Part shown: piece by piece, positions 5,496 to 12,182 of the stretch
Layout of the letters: every line of letters begins with the position of its first letter
How positions within the stretch are numbered: position 1 is the stretch's first letter
NCBI GenBank assembly: GCA_900769975.1
Contig: CAAGIR010000054.1
Coordinates: 1-12,182 of the forward strand
Direction of reading: 5' to 3'
Length of the DNA stretch: 12,182 bases
Source: Spirochaetia bacterium
Lineage (GTDB): Bacteria > Spirochaetota > Spirochaetia > Treponematales > Treponemataceae
The notes under the pieces: model-generated
What the model saw: the letters and a program-made list of their open reading frames with translations, nothing else
The model's database searches: none
What the model was told of the DNA's origin: nothing
Program-made: the position numbers and the translations under genes

Positions 5496-8400
5496 ATGCC
5501 AGGATTAAGCCAGCTTAAAAAATTTAGTCAAAATCTTCTTTCTATTGGGGACGAGGTTCTTGTTCGTTCGAGTCGGGGTGAAAAGCCTGTTCGTGTTAAA
5601 ATTCCTAAAGATTTGGCTGATGTTGATGATTCTGAAGATTTTGTTCTTGGCATGCCTCAAAATGAAATTTCGATTGTGGAAGAACCCGAAGATGATGATT
5701 TTTCTGATTTGATGGGTACTGCAAAAGCTTCTGATGTTCAGGAAAGCGGTGAATCGCAAAATGCTGCGGTGCAAACGCCTGATTTGTCTTCTTTGTTAAA
5801 TCCTGTTGGGCTTGATAACTTTGATTCTGATAGCAGTATGCCTGATTTGTCTATGTTTGAAGACAATCCTGTGGAAGAAGCGGAAGAAGTGGAGGAGGAG
5901 CCTGAGGAAGTTTCGATTGCTGATATGAGTCTGGATGCTCTTTTAGCTGGAAGCGGTTTTGACGGTAGTGAGGGGAAAGCTCCTTCTGAAAGTAATGAGG
6001 ACGATTATTTTTCTGATGATAATGACGACTTTTACAATTATGACAATAAAAATGAAAGTAAAAATGACAACGATAACGCTAACGCTAATGCCTACGACAA
6101 CGATGCTATTCCTGGGATAGACGATAATCTGGAAGAACTGGACGACCTGGAAGGACTGGACAATGTTTTGGGTGGAGGAAACACCACCGCTATGGGTGGC
6201 GCTGTTGGGGTGGGCGATGTTTTGGGCGGAGACACCACTGGAGCGTGGGACACCGATGTTGGTGGATTGGACACCAATGTGCTGGGGGGCACTACAGGGC
6301 TGGACACCATTGATTGGGGAAACACCGCTGCGGGATTGGACACCAATGATACAGGGGACACCAATGAGGTGGGCGACACTACAGAATTGGACGACTTTCC
6401 CGCACTTGACACCCCAGACCTAGACACCGCCGCAACGGACATCTCAGACATTTCGAGTGACGCAAGTGATTTAAGTGACATTGGTGATATAAGTGACACA
6501 CTGCCCGACTTTGGGGACACCGCTGGGGAGGCGGAACCTGTAGATTTAAGCAGTCTGGCTGATTTTGGCGACCTGGGTGATTTAGGCGACACTGCTGGAT
6601 TTGGCGATTTAGGCGACATAGCTGGACTTGGTGACACTGCTGGACTTGGCGATTTGGGTGACACTGCTGGACTGAACGGCGATACTGGACTGGGTGACAT
6701 TCCCGTAATGGACAACATTTCGTCACTGGACGATCTTTTGGGTGGTGACGACATCGCTGGGGTAGACACCAATGCGGCAGGCGACACCGCTGGAGCATTG
6801 AACACCGCCGTTGGTGAATTGGACACCAATGGTGCGGACGACCTTTTGGGTGCGGACGACACCGCTGGGGCGAGTGACTCTGCTGTGTTGAACGATCTTT
6901 GGGGTGGTGGCGACACTACAGAATTGGACGACTTTCCCGCACTTGACACCCCAGACCTAGACACCGCCGCAACAGACATCCCAGACATTTCGAGTGACGC
7001 AAGTGATTTAAGTGACATTGGTGATATAAGTGACGCACTGCCCGACTTTGGGGACAGCACTGGTGATAATTCTGCGTCTGATTTTTCTGTTACAGATGAC
7101 ATACCGGATTATGATGATTCTCTTTATGATGATGAAAATCAAGAGGAAAGTAAAGTTCCTATAGAAGATTTTGATACGTCAGCAATGGAAGATATGGATT
7201 TTGGTATTCAAGATACCGATTCCAAGTTGAATTCTGGATTTGAAATGGGAAATAATGATGATTTCCTTATGGAAGGCGAATTCGAAATTCCAGGCTTTTC
7301 TGATGTATCAACAATTAAAGAAGAAAAATCTGCTCCGATACTGAAAAATGCCAAAAACGGAAGAAAATCTGGAAAAAATCTTCCCGAAGTTGATTTTTCA
7401 CAGGCAGAAGAAAGCGAAGAACTTCCGCCAAATACTTTATCAGATGCTCAATATAAACAGTTTTTAAAAAATCTTTCTGAATATCCTCTAAATGTAAGGC
7501 TTGCATTTGAAAATCTTATAGTTCAGGATGAATTTACAGATGATGCTGAATTTGAAATAATCGAAAAGATTTTAAATAAAGCTCCTGCTCGTCAAGTTGC
7601 CGGGTTCCTGGAAAAAATGCTCGATACTTCAATTCCAGTTCCTCGTGATTATGAACACAGAACAGCTGAAGAATACGAAGCATATAAAAAATCGCTTTCT
7701 TATCAGTTAAGAAACAGAATTATCCCGGCCTGTTTAATTGGAATTACTTTATTTTTAGTATCACTTGGATTATTCCAGTTCTCAAAAAATTGTATTTACA
7801 AGCCATTAAAAGCAAACAGCCTTTATAAACAGGGATATGCACTTTTGGAAGCAGATGAATATCCTCAGTCAGAAATGAAATTTGAACAGGCTGTAAAATA
7901 TAGGATAAGCAAAAAATGGTTCTTTAATTATGCAAGAGGATATAGAAAACATAAACAGTATCAGCGGGCTTCAACAATGTATGATAGAATTTTATCTTAT
8001 TTTAAACATGATAAAACGGCTGGTCTTGAATATGCTGATATGGAATTGAATGAAATGGCAAATTACGAACGGGCAGAAGAAATTGTCCGACGTGAAGTGT
8101 TAGATTATCATATTAATGATGCGGACGGAATTTTAAAACTGGGTGATATTTTCCTTGAATGGGGAACGGAAAAAGATCCTGCAAAGCTTGAAGATGCTCG
8201 TGAACAGTATGCTAATCTTTTGCAATTATATGGAAATGACAAAAAGAAATCTAACCTGTATCTTTCAAGAATGATGCGTTACTTTATCCGAACTGATAAT
8301 TTAAAACAGGTAATTCCTTTGAAAAAAGTTTTTGAACAGGATGAAAAATCGTTATGTTCTGATGACTGGGCAGAATTAAGCGGTTATCTTCTGGATAAAT

Positions 8401-9416
8401 ATTATGGAACTTTGGCTCCGTCAGAAGAATATTTGCGTTATGAAATAGAAGGTCTTAGAGGACTTTTAATGCGTGCCGTAAAAACAAACCCTGATAATCC
8501 TATTGCATATTATAATCTTGCAAAATATTTTATAGAATCAGGTGAAAACAGTGCCATTGAAAATACGCTTCAGACGGCTATCGAAAAGTTTAACACTGTT
8601 CCTTCTATGAAAAAGCGTGATATTTACAAATATATTGATTCGTACAGACTTTTGGGTGAACAGTATATTGATATGGAAAATTATCTTCAGGCACAGGAAC
8701 AATTCTCTGAAGGCATTTCGCTTTTTACGACAGAACGTGACAATGCTGGATTTGAAGGAACTCCTGCTATCGGTAAGCTTTACGAAGATATGGGAAATAT
8801 CAAATATTCTATTTCTGGTGATTATGATGATGCCCTTACAAATTATAAATATTCTGTGGAATTGGGGAACGATACTCAAAATATCCGCTATAGAATAGGT
8901 TACATTCAGTATAAGAAAAAAAATTACGGTGAAGCACTTGGTTCGTTTATGAAAGCTGGCGACGGAAATGTAAAAGAACGCAACCTGATGCTTGCCATGG
9001 CAAATACTTTGTTTATGCGTGGTGATTATTATGCTGCAGAAGGATATTACAGTCAGCTGATTGATACGCTTGATCGTGAAATTGAAAAACGTGGTGTTGT
9101 ATTCCCGCAGACTAGCATTAAAGATTATGATGTAGTTAATACTTATCTGTATGCTGCCAATAATTATGGTGTAACACTTTATAATCTTGCAAAGAGAACT
9201 GGAAACAGTGCTTTAAATGCTCAGTCTATAGTACAGTTCAGTCAGTCTGTGCGTGCATGGGATGCATTAACGAGAAACCAAGAAACGCTTGAAAGAATGT
9301 CTGGCAGTAATCTAGCTGAACAGAACATTCAATATATAACTCATGTTGTTCCTGAATTTGAACCTTCAATTTATACTGATATTTCTAAAACGCTTTTGGA
9401 TAACGAAAAACTGTAG
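5496..9416 (+). CDS. Acidic one-pass membrane TPR protein, candidate flagellar collar protein FlcA
   Basis: A 1306-residue protein in three parts. Residues 1-50 are a basic leader (MPGLSQLKKFSQNL, SSRGEKPVRVKIPKDL). Residues about 50-640 are disordered, very rich in Asp, Gly, Thr and Leu, with the repeat block described separately. Residues about 646-740 are a compact conserved-looking segment (YPLNVRLAFENLIVQDEF, ARQVAGFLEKMLD). A single hydrophobic helix follows at about 743-764. From 773 to about 1250 there are TPR units, e.g. near 774, 807, 1050, 1095, 1130 and 1162 (NSLYKQGYALLEADEYPQ, YRIGYIQYKKKNYGEAL). The expected topology is N terminus in the cytoplasm and TPRs in the periplasm. Spirochaete FlcA (BB0326 in Borrelia) is a TPR membrane protein needed for the periplasmic flagellar collar and stator assembly; identity with FlcA is inferred from architecture only. 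Other spirochaete TPR proteins are alternatives. A kinase-like gene follows after 37 bp. Confidence 0.8.
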   Translation: MPGLSQLKKFSQNLLSIGDEVLVRSSRGEKPVRVKIPKDLADVDDSEDFVLGMPQNEISIVEEPEDDDFSDLMGTAKASDVQESGESQNAAVQTPDLSSLLNPVGLDNFDSDSSMPDLSMFEDNPVEEAEEVEEEPEEVSIADMSLDALLAGSGFDGSEGKAPSESNEDDYFSDDNDDFYNYDNKNESKNDNDNANANAYDNDAIPGIDDNLEELDDLEGLDNVLGGGNTTAMGGAVGVGDVLGGDTTGAWDTDVGGLDTNVLGGTTGLDTIDWGNTAAGLDTNDTGDTNEVGDTTELDDFPALDTPDLDTAATDISDISSDASDLSDIGDISDTLPDFGDTAGEAEPVDLSSLADFGDLGDLGDTAGFGDLGDIAGLGDTAGLGDLGDTAGLNGDTGLGDIPVMDNISSLDDLLGGDDIAGVDTNAAGDTAGALNTAVGELDTNGADDLLGADDTAGASDSAVLNDLWGGGDTTELDDFPALDTPDLDTAATDIPDISSDASDLSDIGDISDALPDFGDSTGDNSASDFSVTDDIPDYDDSLYDDENQEESKVPIEDFDTSAMEDMDFGIQDTDSKLNSGFEMGNNDDFLMEGEFEIPGFSDVSTIKEEKSAPILKNAKNGRKSGKNLPEVDFSQAEESEELPPNTLSDAQYKQFLKNLSEYPLNVRLAFENLIVQDEFTDDAEFEIIEKILNKAPARQVAGFLEKMLDTSIPVPRDYEHRTAEEYEAYKKSLSYQLRNRIIPACLIGITLFLVSLGLFQFSKNCIYKPLKANSLYKQGYALLEADEYPQSEMKFEQAVKYRISKKWFFNYARGYRKHKQYQRASTMYDRILSYFKHDKTAGLEYADMELNEMANYERAEEIVRREVLDYHINDADGILKLGDIFLEWGTEKDPAKLEDAREQYANLLQLYGNDKKKSNLYLSRMMRYFIRTDNLKQVIPLKKVFEQDEKSLCSDDWAELSGYLLDKYYGTLAPSEEYLRYEIEGLRGLLMRAVKTNPDNPIAYYNLAKYFIESGENSAIENTLQTAIEKFNTVPSMKKRDIYKYIDSYRLLGEQYIDMENYLQAQEQFSEGISLFTTERDNAGFEGTPAIGKLYEDMGNIKYSISGDYDDALTNYKYSVELGNDTQNIRYRIGYIQYKKKNYGEALGSFMKAGDGNVKERNLMLAMANTLFMRGDYYAAEGYYSQLIDTLDREIEKRGVVFPQTSIKDYDVVNTYLYAANNYGVTLYNLAKRTGNSALNAQSIVQFSQSVRAWDALTRNQETLERMSGSNLAEQNIQYITHVVPEFEPSIYTDISKTLLDNEKL
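6372..6519 (+). repeat. 148-bp direct duplication, copy A
   Basis: Matches 6909-7056 at 145 of 148 positions, at an offset of 537 bp, exactly 179 codons, so the frame is kept. It encodes TTELDDFPALDTPDLDT through to SDTLPDFGD. The three differences are ACG/ACA (silent), TCA/CCA (Ser to Pro) and ACA/GCA (Thr to Ala). Confidence 0.9.
6909..7056 (+). repeat. 148-bp direct duplication, copy B
   Basis: Second copy of 6372-6519, offset 537 bp. The match stops abruptly at the right edge (the base after 6519 is C, the base after 7056 is G). The near identity contrasts with the degenerate short repeats between the two copies, so this is a recent duplication or a tract kept alike by gene conversion. 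Confidence 0.9.
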
Positions 9417-9453
9417 TTTTAAAAAATCTGTATTTTATGAATAAGAGGAAAGT

Positions 9454-10080
9454 GTGGAAAACAGAATATTACAGGGAATCATTGAACGTCAGATAAAAAA
9501 CAGACTCTTAAAGGAGATTTTCAGGAAAACTATCCATATTTGTTCTAGTTTTGTACCTTTTCTGCTTAAGCTAGCGTACTGGCCTGTTATTTGCCTGTTG
9601 ATTTTTGCTGTTGTTTTTTATTCTGTATGTGAAATTTTGCGATTGAAAGGTTATTCGATTCCACTTATTTCTAAAGTTACGGAAGTGGCTTCCAGAAAGC
9701 GTGATGAAAACAGATTTGTGCTGGGACCTGTAACGCTTGTGATTGGAATTTTGATTGCGGCGTTAACGCTGCCTCTGGATTTTGCCCGCGTGGGTATTTT
9801 TGCTTTATCTTTTGGTGATGGATTGGCGAGTCTGGTGGGTAAATCTATTGGGCGGATTACTATTCCTGGTGCGCATGGTAAAACGGTGGCTGGCAGTCTG
9901 GCTTGTTTTTTTGCGGTGTTTGTTTCTACTTTCTGCTGCTGCAAAAATGTTTTGCTTAGTTTGATTATTGCCTGTTGTGCTATGTTTATTGAAGTGCTTC
10001 CTCTTGCAGATTTTGATAATGTTTTAATTCCTGTGTCTATCGGATGGATTTACAAACTTTTAAGTGTTTTTGTTTTTTGA
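9454..10080 (+). CDS. Dolichol/diacylglycerol/phytol-kinase-like membrane enzyme (SEC59/DGK1/VTE5 group)
   Basis: A 208-residue multi-pass inner-membrane protein with about six hydrophobic segments. Family-like motifs are RKTIHIC near 24-30, ALSFGDGLASLVGKSIGR (117-134), HGKTVAGSLACF (141-152) and EVLPLADFDNVLIPV (180-194). Members of this group are CTP-dependent lipid kinases acting on polyprenols, phytol or diacylglycerol; some are annotated as phosphatidate cytidylyltransferases. The substrate here cannot be told from sequence. The start is GTG at 9454, chosen because AGAGG (9444-9448) lies 5 nt upstream and the N terminus has a normal amphipathic, basic character. The gene begins 37 bp after the TPR gene and is probably cotranscribed with it, though a shared function is not evident. 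Confidence 0.8.
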   Translation: MENRILQGIIERQIKNRLLKEIFRKTIHICSSFVPFLLKLAYWPVICLLIFAVVFYSVCEILRLKGYSIPLISKVTEVASRKRDENRFVLGPVTLVIGILIAALTLPLDFARVGIFALSFGDGLASLVGKSIGRITIPGAHGKTVAGSLACFFAVFVSTFCCCKNVLLSLIIACCAMFIEVLPLADFDNVLIPVSIGWIYKLLSVFVF

Positions 10081-10104
10081 GATTTGGGATAAGGCATTTT
10101 GGGT

Positions 10105-10222
10105 GTTCCGCGGCAAGGATTGTAAGGGCTGGCGCAGCCAGTTGCGTAGCAATGAAGCGATAGCGGAACCATGAAAAGCCTGGTTTTTGCTCTGGTGAGC
10201 CTGCCGAACCAAGCAAAAAGCC
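10105..10222. repeat. Intergenic hairpin island 3 between convergent genes
   Basis: The gap at 10081-10243 holds nested pairings. GTTCCGC (10105-10111) pairs with GCGGAAC (10163-10169) and encloses GGCTG-GCG-CAGCC (10127-10139) and TTGC-GTA-GCAA (10142-10152). Immediately after, 10182-10196 pairs with 10208-10222 (TTTTTGCT with AGCAAAAA, then TGGT with ACCA) around an 11-nt loop. A run of A residues follows on the plus strand, so neither strand gives a classic T-tailed terminator. It may still stop or stabilise the two converging transcripts. Confidence 0.6.
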
Positions 10223-10243
10223 GCCCTAAAAAAAAATATTATT

Positions 10244-11059
10244 TTAAATATTCCATAAATATTGACGGTGAATTGTTGACATGTAAAAATGTGTTCCACT
10301 CAGTAAAAAAAGAGAGGCGAGTATTGTGGTGATTATGGAGTATCCGTTTGTGGCGATTAAGTAGCCCATGCAGATTAATGTAAGTCCGATGGTGGAATAT
10401 TGGCTGTAGTCGTTTTTGTAGTTGTTGAAAAATAATGAAAAAATGCTGATAAGAAAAATTATGATGGTGAAGGTTCTGAGTAATTTTACATAAGCGAAGG
10501 ATATTGTGAAATTTGGCATGATAATTGCTGTGTTTATGGGGATGAGCATTGCGAAAAATAAGGATGTAATGAGAATTATCATGAGGTTCTGGTTTACGCT
10601 TTGTCTGAAATCTTCGCTGCTTAGTATAATTGTGGCAAATATGGAAAGCGGGGCGAGAATTCTGCCGAATAAGGTGACGTTTGCTATTGCTATTAAAAAA
10701 TTTGAATATGTTTGGGCGCAGTTGAATAGCGGTACAAACAGGCGGACTGTGTCGCATTGGAAGGCAAATAAAAACATGAGGAAAAAAAGCATGTCGGTGG
10801 CTTGTGTTTTTTCAAAATTCTGTTTTATGATGAATGTTGTGGAACAGATGTACGCTATGGAAAAAAATAACAGTATGATGACGGCGGTGGAATTATTTGT
10901 GAGAAGGAATTGTTTGGGTATGTTTGTAAGGTAAAATTGCGGAAATGTTAATGTCTTTGTAAAAACCTGATAAAGCGTTACTGCTGTTGCGACGAGCAAA
11001 TATATAGAAGAAATTATAAAAAATATTGTTGTAATTCTGTTTCTGATTTTTATTGTCAT
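10244..11059 (-). CDS. Multi-pass membrane protein of unknown function
   Basis: Not recognised. The product has 271 residues and seven or eight hydrophobic helices with few charged residues. Examples are TTIFFIISSIYLLVATAV near the N terminus and IITTILASLFLLSGTHFYM near the C terminus. A polar loop near residues 105-120 contains QCDTVRLFVPLFNC. There is no signal-transduction or enzymatic domain visible, so the role could be transport, sensing or purely structural. The frame is also open from an ATG at 11152, which would add 31 residues but leave only 24 bp to the divergent gene at 11177. The start at 11059 leaves room for two promoters and begins with a basic MTIKIRNR before the first helix. 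Neither start has a clear ribosome binding site. Confidence 0.65.
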   Translation of the reverse strand: MTIKIRNRITTIFFIISSIYLLVATAVTLYQVFTKTLTFPQFYLTNIPKQFLLTNNSTAVIILLFFSIAYICSTTFIIKQNFEKTQATDMLFFLMFLFAFQCDTVRLFVPLFNCAQTYSNFLIAIANVTLFGRILAPLSIFATIILSSEDFRQSVNQNLMIILITSLFFAMLIPINTAIIMPNFTISFAYVKLLRTFTIIIFLISIFSLFFNNYKNDYSQYSTIGLTLICMGYLIATNGYSIITTILASLFLLSGTHFYMSTIHRQYLWNI

Positions 11060-11176
11060 AGTTAAAAAGATACCGATATTGCAAATAATAGTAAAGTGTT
11101 TTGAAATTATTCCGAAAATAAAGTAATTGGAATCTTTTTTTTGGCTTGTCATTTTCAGGCTGATTTAGGGGGAAAA

Positions 11177-11881
11177 ATGAAAAAGATATTATTCTTATTT
11201 TTGACTTTATCTGTTGCTTGCTGTGCTGTTTGGGCTGGCGATGTGGCATCTTTTGTGGATAAAGGATTTACTGAGGACGGAAAATATTACATTTTTGGGC
11301 AATATGGTAAAACTGATAAGAAATTTCAAGGGTGGGCAGAGATTTATCAGGTTGATATTGCTGCTAATGATTATGTTGACGGTGGTGTTTTTAAAACTAA
11401 TCCTTCTGTTGTGACGGCTGGTAAAAATGGTAAGGAAGTGTATGAAGCTTTGGAAGCTAAAAACTTTTCTTATTTGAAAAATATTCCTGCCAAGAAAGCA
11501 AATATGGATCATGTTTTGTACATTCTTGATGATGTGAATAAAACTGGTACTGATGAAATTGTTTTTTCTGATTTCAGAGGGTCTGATGTTGAAAACCGCA
11601 ATACGTATCATATTCAATTGATTCCGACTTTTTATAATTCTGGCAAGAAGTTATCTTCTTCTTTTTATATTATGCTTGAAAAAAAGGATTCTTCGGGAAA
11701 TGTTATAACACGTCAGAAAATTGGTTCTCCTGATATTAAGCGACGTGGTGTTACTAATTATAAAATTGAAAAGATTATGTGTGATGATTCTGAAAAAAAT
11801 CTCATCTTTGTTATAGAAAAAACTATGGAAGATGACACTGGGGTTTCTATCAGGTATATGGTTGAAGCAGCTCGGTTTTAA
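11177..11881 (+). CDS. Secreted protein resembling the DUF2259 family
   Basis: A 234-residue protein with a clear signal peptide (residues 1-20, MKKILFLFL...AVWA, likely cut before GDVASF), so it is periplasmic or secreted. The mature start FVDKGFTEDGKYYIFGQYG (26-44) and the following AEIYQVDIAANDYVDGGVF resemble the predicted secreted family DUF2259, recalled from memory and not checked. The rest is polar and rich in beta-type sequence, without cysteine-based or catalytic motifs; the lone late Cys (IMCDDS) is unremarkable. An in-frame TTG exists at 11141, but the ATG at 11177 is preferred because AGGGGG (11167-11172) lies 4 nt upstream and the signal peptide starts there. The gene is divergent from the membrane protein and ends 50 bp before a strong terminator, so it is probably a single-gene unit. 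Confidence 0.75.
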   Translation: MKKILFLFLTLSVACCAVWAGDVASFVDKGFTEDGKYYIFGQYGKTDKKFQGWAEIYQVDIAANDYVDGGVFKTNPSVVTAGKNGKEVYEALEAKNFSYLKNIPAKKANMDHVLYILDDVNKTGTDEIVFSDFRGSDVENRNTYHIQLIPTFYNSGKKLSSSFYIMLEKKDSSGNVITRQKIGSPDIKRRGVTNYKIEKIMCDDSEKNLIFVIEKTMEDDTGVSIRYMVEAARF

Positions 11882-11931
11882 TTAAGGCTTTTGTAAAAGT
11901 AAATCATAAATACAATCCAAAAATTTTTTTT

Positions 11932-11975
11932 AGCTTTCAGATAGGCCGTTGGTTGTGTCTGAAAGCTTTTTTTTT
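11932..11975 (+). terminator. Strong intrinsic terminator after the secreted-protein gene
   Basis: AGCTTTCAGA (11932-11941) pairs perfectly with TCTGAAAGCT (11958-11967), loop 16 nt, followed directly by a run of T to 11975 (nine T including the last stem base). A T run also precedes the left arm, which could extend pairing only on the RNA's A-rich side and is probably incidental. This ends the transcript of the gene at 11177-11881. Confidence 0.85.
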
Positions 11976-11996
11976 GCCTTGGAAGGTAGCATTTGT

Positions 11997-12064
11997 GGGG
12001 AGGGGAGGTAGGCGGTGAAGTGGGGAGAGGTGCGATGAGGTGTGGAGATGTGCGGGAAGGGGGG
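11997..12064 (+). other. G-rich, C-poor tract
   Basis: Between the terminator and the last leader, the plus strand carries G runs at 11997-12000, 12002-12005, 12022-12025, 12054-12056 and 12059-12064, with only three C residues in 12001-12060. The first part (GGGGAGGGGAGGTAGGCGG) could fold as a two-tetrad quadruplex. There is no open frame of note and no promoter was recognised in it. Confidence 0.5.
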
Positions 12065-12070
12065 AGACAA

Positions 12071-12172
12071 TATGTTGTGTCTTCAATTTGCAGAAACGTG
12101 GATTTAGCTTAAAATTAGTAAGATAAATCTAATAAGTAGCATTACCAAAATGCAAAAAGGAGACACAACATG
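12071..12172 (+). promoter_or_regulatory. Structured 5' leader that would hide the start of the last gene
   Basis: If transcription starts before 12071, the RNA can form a long helix. Bases 12071-12084 pair with 12159-12172 (14 pairs, two of them G-U), covering GGAG of the ribosome binding site and the whole ATG. After a symmetric 2x2 A loop, 12087-12092 pairs with 12151-12156 (TTTGCA with TGCAAA). Inside, 12099-12106 pairs with 12124-12131 and, past a G-A mismatch, 12108-12111 with 12119-12122. Such a shape fits a translational switch, thermometer or autoregulated leader, or the protected start of a transposase gene. No known riboswitch was recognised and the transcription start is unknown. 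Confidence 0.55.
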
Positions 12173-12182
12173 GAAAGTATAA
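12170..12182 (+). CDS. Start of a gene cut by the window edge
   Basis: ATG at 12170 begins a frame reading Met-Glu-Ser-Ile before the window ends. AAGGAG (12157-12162) lies 7 nt upstream, the best ribosome binding site in the window, which is the main reason for calling a gene. The product cannot be judged from four codons. The upstream structure suggests its translation is controlled. Confidence 0.6.

Larger units (their letters stand above)
6110..7065 (+). repeat. Acidic low-complexity repeat block inside the TPR gene
   Basis: In-frame repeats of short acidic units such as GDTAGLGDLGD, LDTN and DDLLG fill residues about 205-523. The DNA uses GAC and ACC heavily, while the flanking parts of the same gene prefer GAT and other A/T-ending codons, so local G+C rises. 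The repetitive GACACC pattern leaves other frames open, including a 336-codon minus-strand frame that is not a gene. The block probably grew by repeat expansion; it is expected to vary in length between strains. Confidence 0.8.

Noticed and set aside
6092..7102. Minus-strand open frame of 336 codons, Ser/Pro/Val-rich
   Set aside because: It is a mirror of the acidic repeat block in the TPR gene; the repeated GACACC pattern keeps the opposite frame open. It has no ribosome binding site and no domain.
10182..10230. Classic intrinsic terminator for the kinase-like gene
   Set aside because: The stem is good but is followed by A residues, not T, on the plus strand, and the T run on the minus strand precedes the stem.
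12071..12172. Retron-type non-coding RNA or CRISPR-like repeat
   Set aside because: The inverted repeats enclose only about 74 nt, too short for an msr-msd, there is no visible reverse transcriptase, and there are no regular repeats with spacers.

Overview
The window looks like chromosomal DNA from an AT-rich treponeme-like spirochaete, perhaps host-associated. This is inferred from the low G+C, the coding style, a large one-pass membrane TPR protein of the kind that builds the spirochaete periplasmic flagellar collar, and small secreted proteins typical of treponemes. No species can be named from the sequence alone.

Layout. Positions 1-757 hold structured non-coding DNA and a broken rsgA (minus strand) that has lost its P-loop. 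Next come ndk (1074-1517), gpsA (1638-2687) and ffh (2809-4233), all plus strand: nucleotide balance, phospholipid backbone supply and the signal recognition particle GTPase. A convergent gene (4288-5016, minus) encodes an exported protein with two beta-sandwich modules of glycogen-binding (CBM48) type. The largest gene (5496-9416, plus) encodes a 1306-residue protein: a long acidic, internally repeated N-terminal half, one membrane helix, then a TPR domain; it is a candidate FlcA. It is followed closely by a dolichol/diacylglycerol-kinase-like membrane enzyme (9454-10080). A multi-pass membrane protein of unknown function (10244-11059, minus) is divergent from a secreted DUF2259-like protein (11177-11881, plus), which ends in a strong intrinsic terminator. 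The window closes with a G-rich tract, a highly structured leader and the first codons of another gene (12170-).

Most of the unusual signal is between genes or in repeats. (1) Two inverted copies of an 87-bp element carrying several palindromes lie at 136-222 and 5261-5347 and bracket the ndk-gpsA-ffh-CBM48 block. (2) Three intergenic islands consist of tiny hairpins that reuse a GTA triloop. (3) ndk and the TPR gene each have a promoter-like pair with 17-bp spacing whose -10 box ends exactly 6 nt before the ATG, which suggests leaderless mRNAs. (4) A 148-bp in-frame direct duplication, 3 mismatches, lies inside the acidic half of the TPR protein, in a block whose codon use differs from its flanks. 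(5) A long-range stem at the right end would bury the ribosome binding site and start codon of the last gene.

The genes do not form one pathway. The likely transcription units are ndk, gpsA and ffh (co-directional, with gaps of about 120 bp), the TPR-kinase pair, and single genes. No tRNA, rRNA, CRISPR array, phage gene or transposase was recognised.
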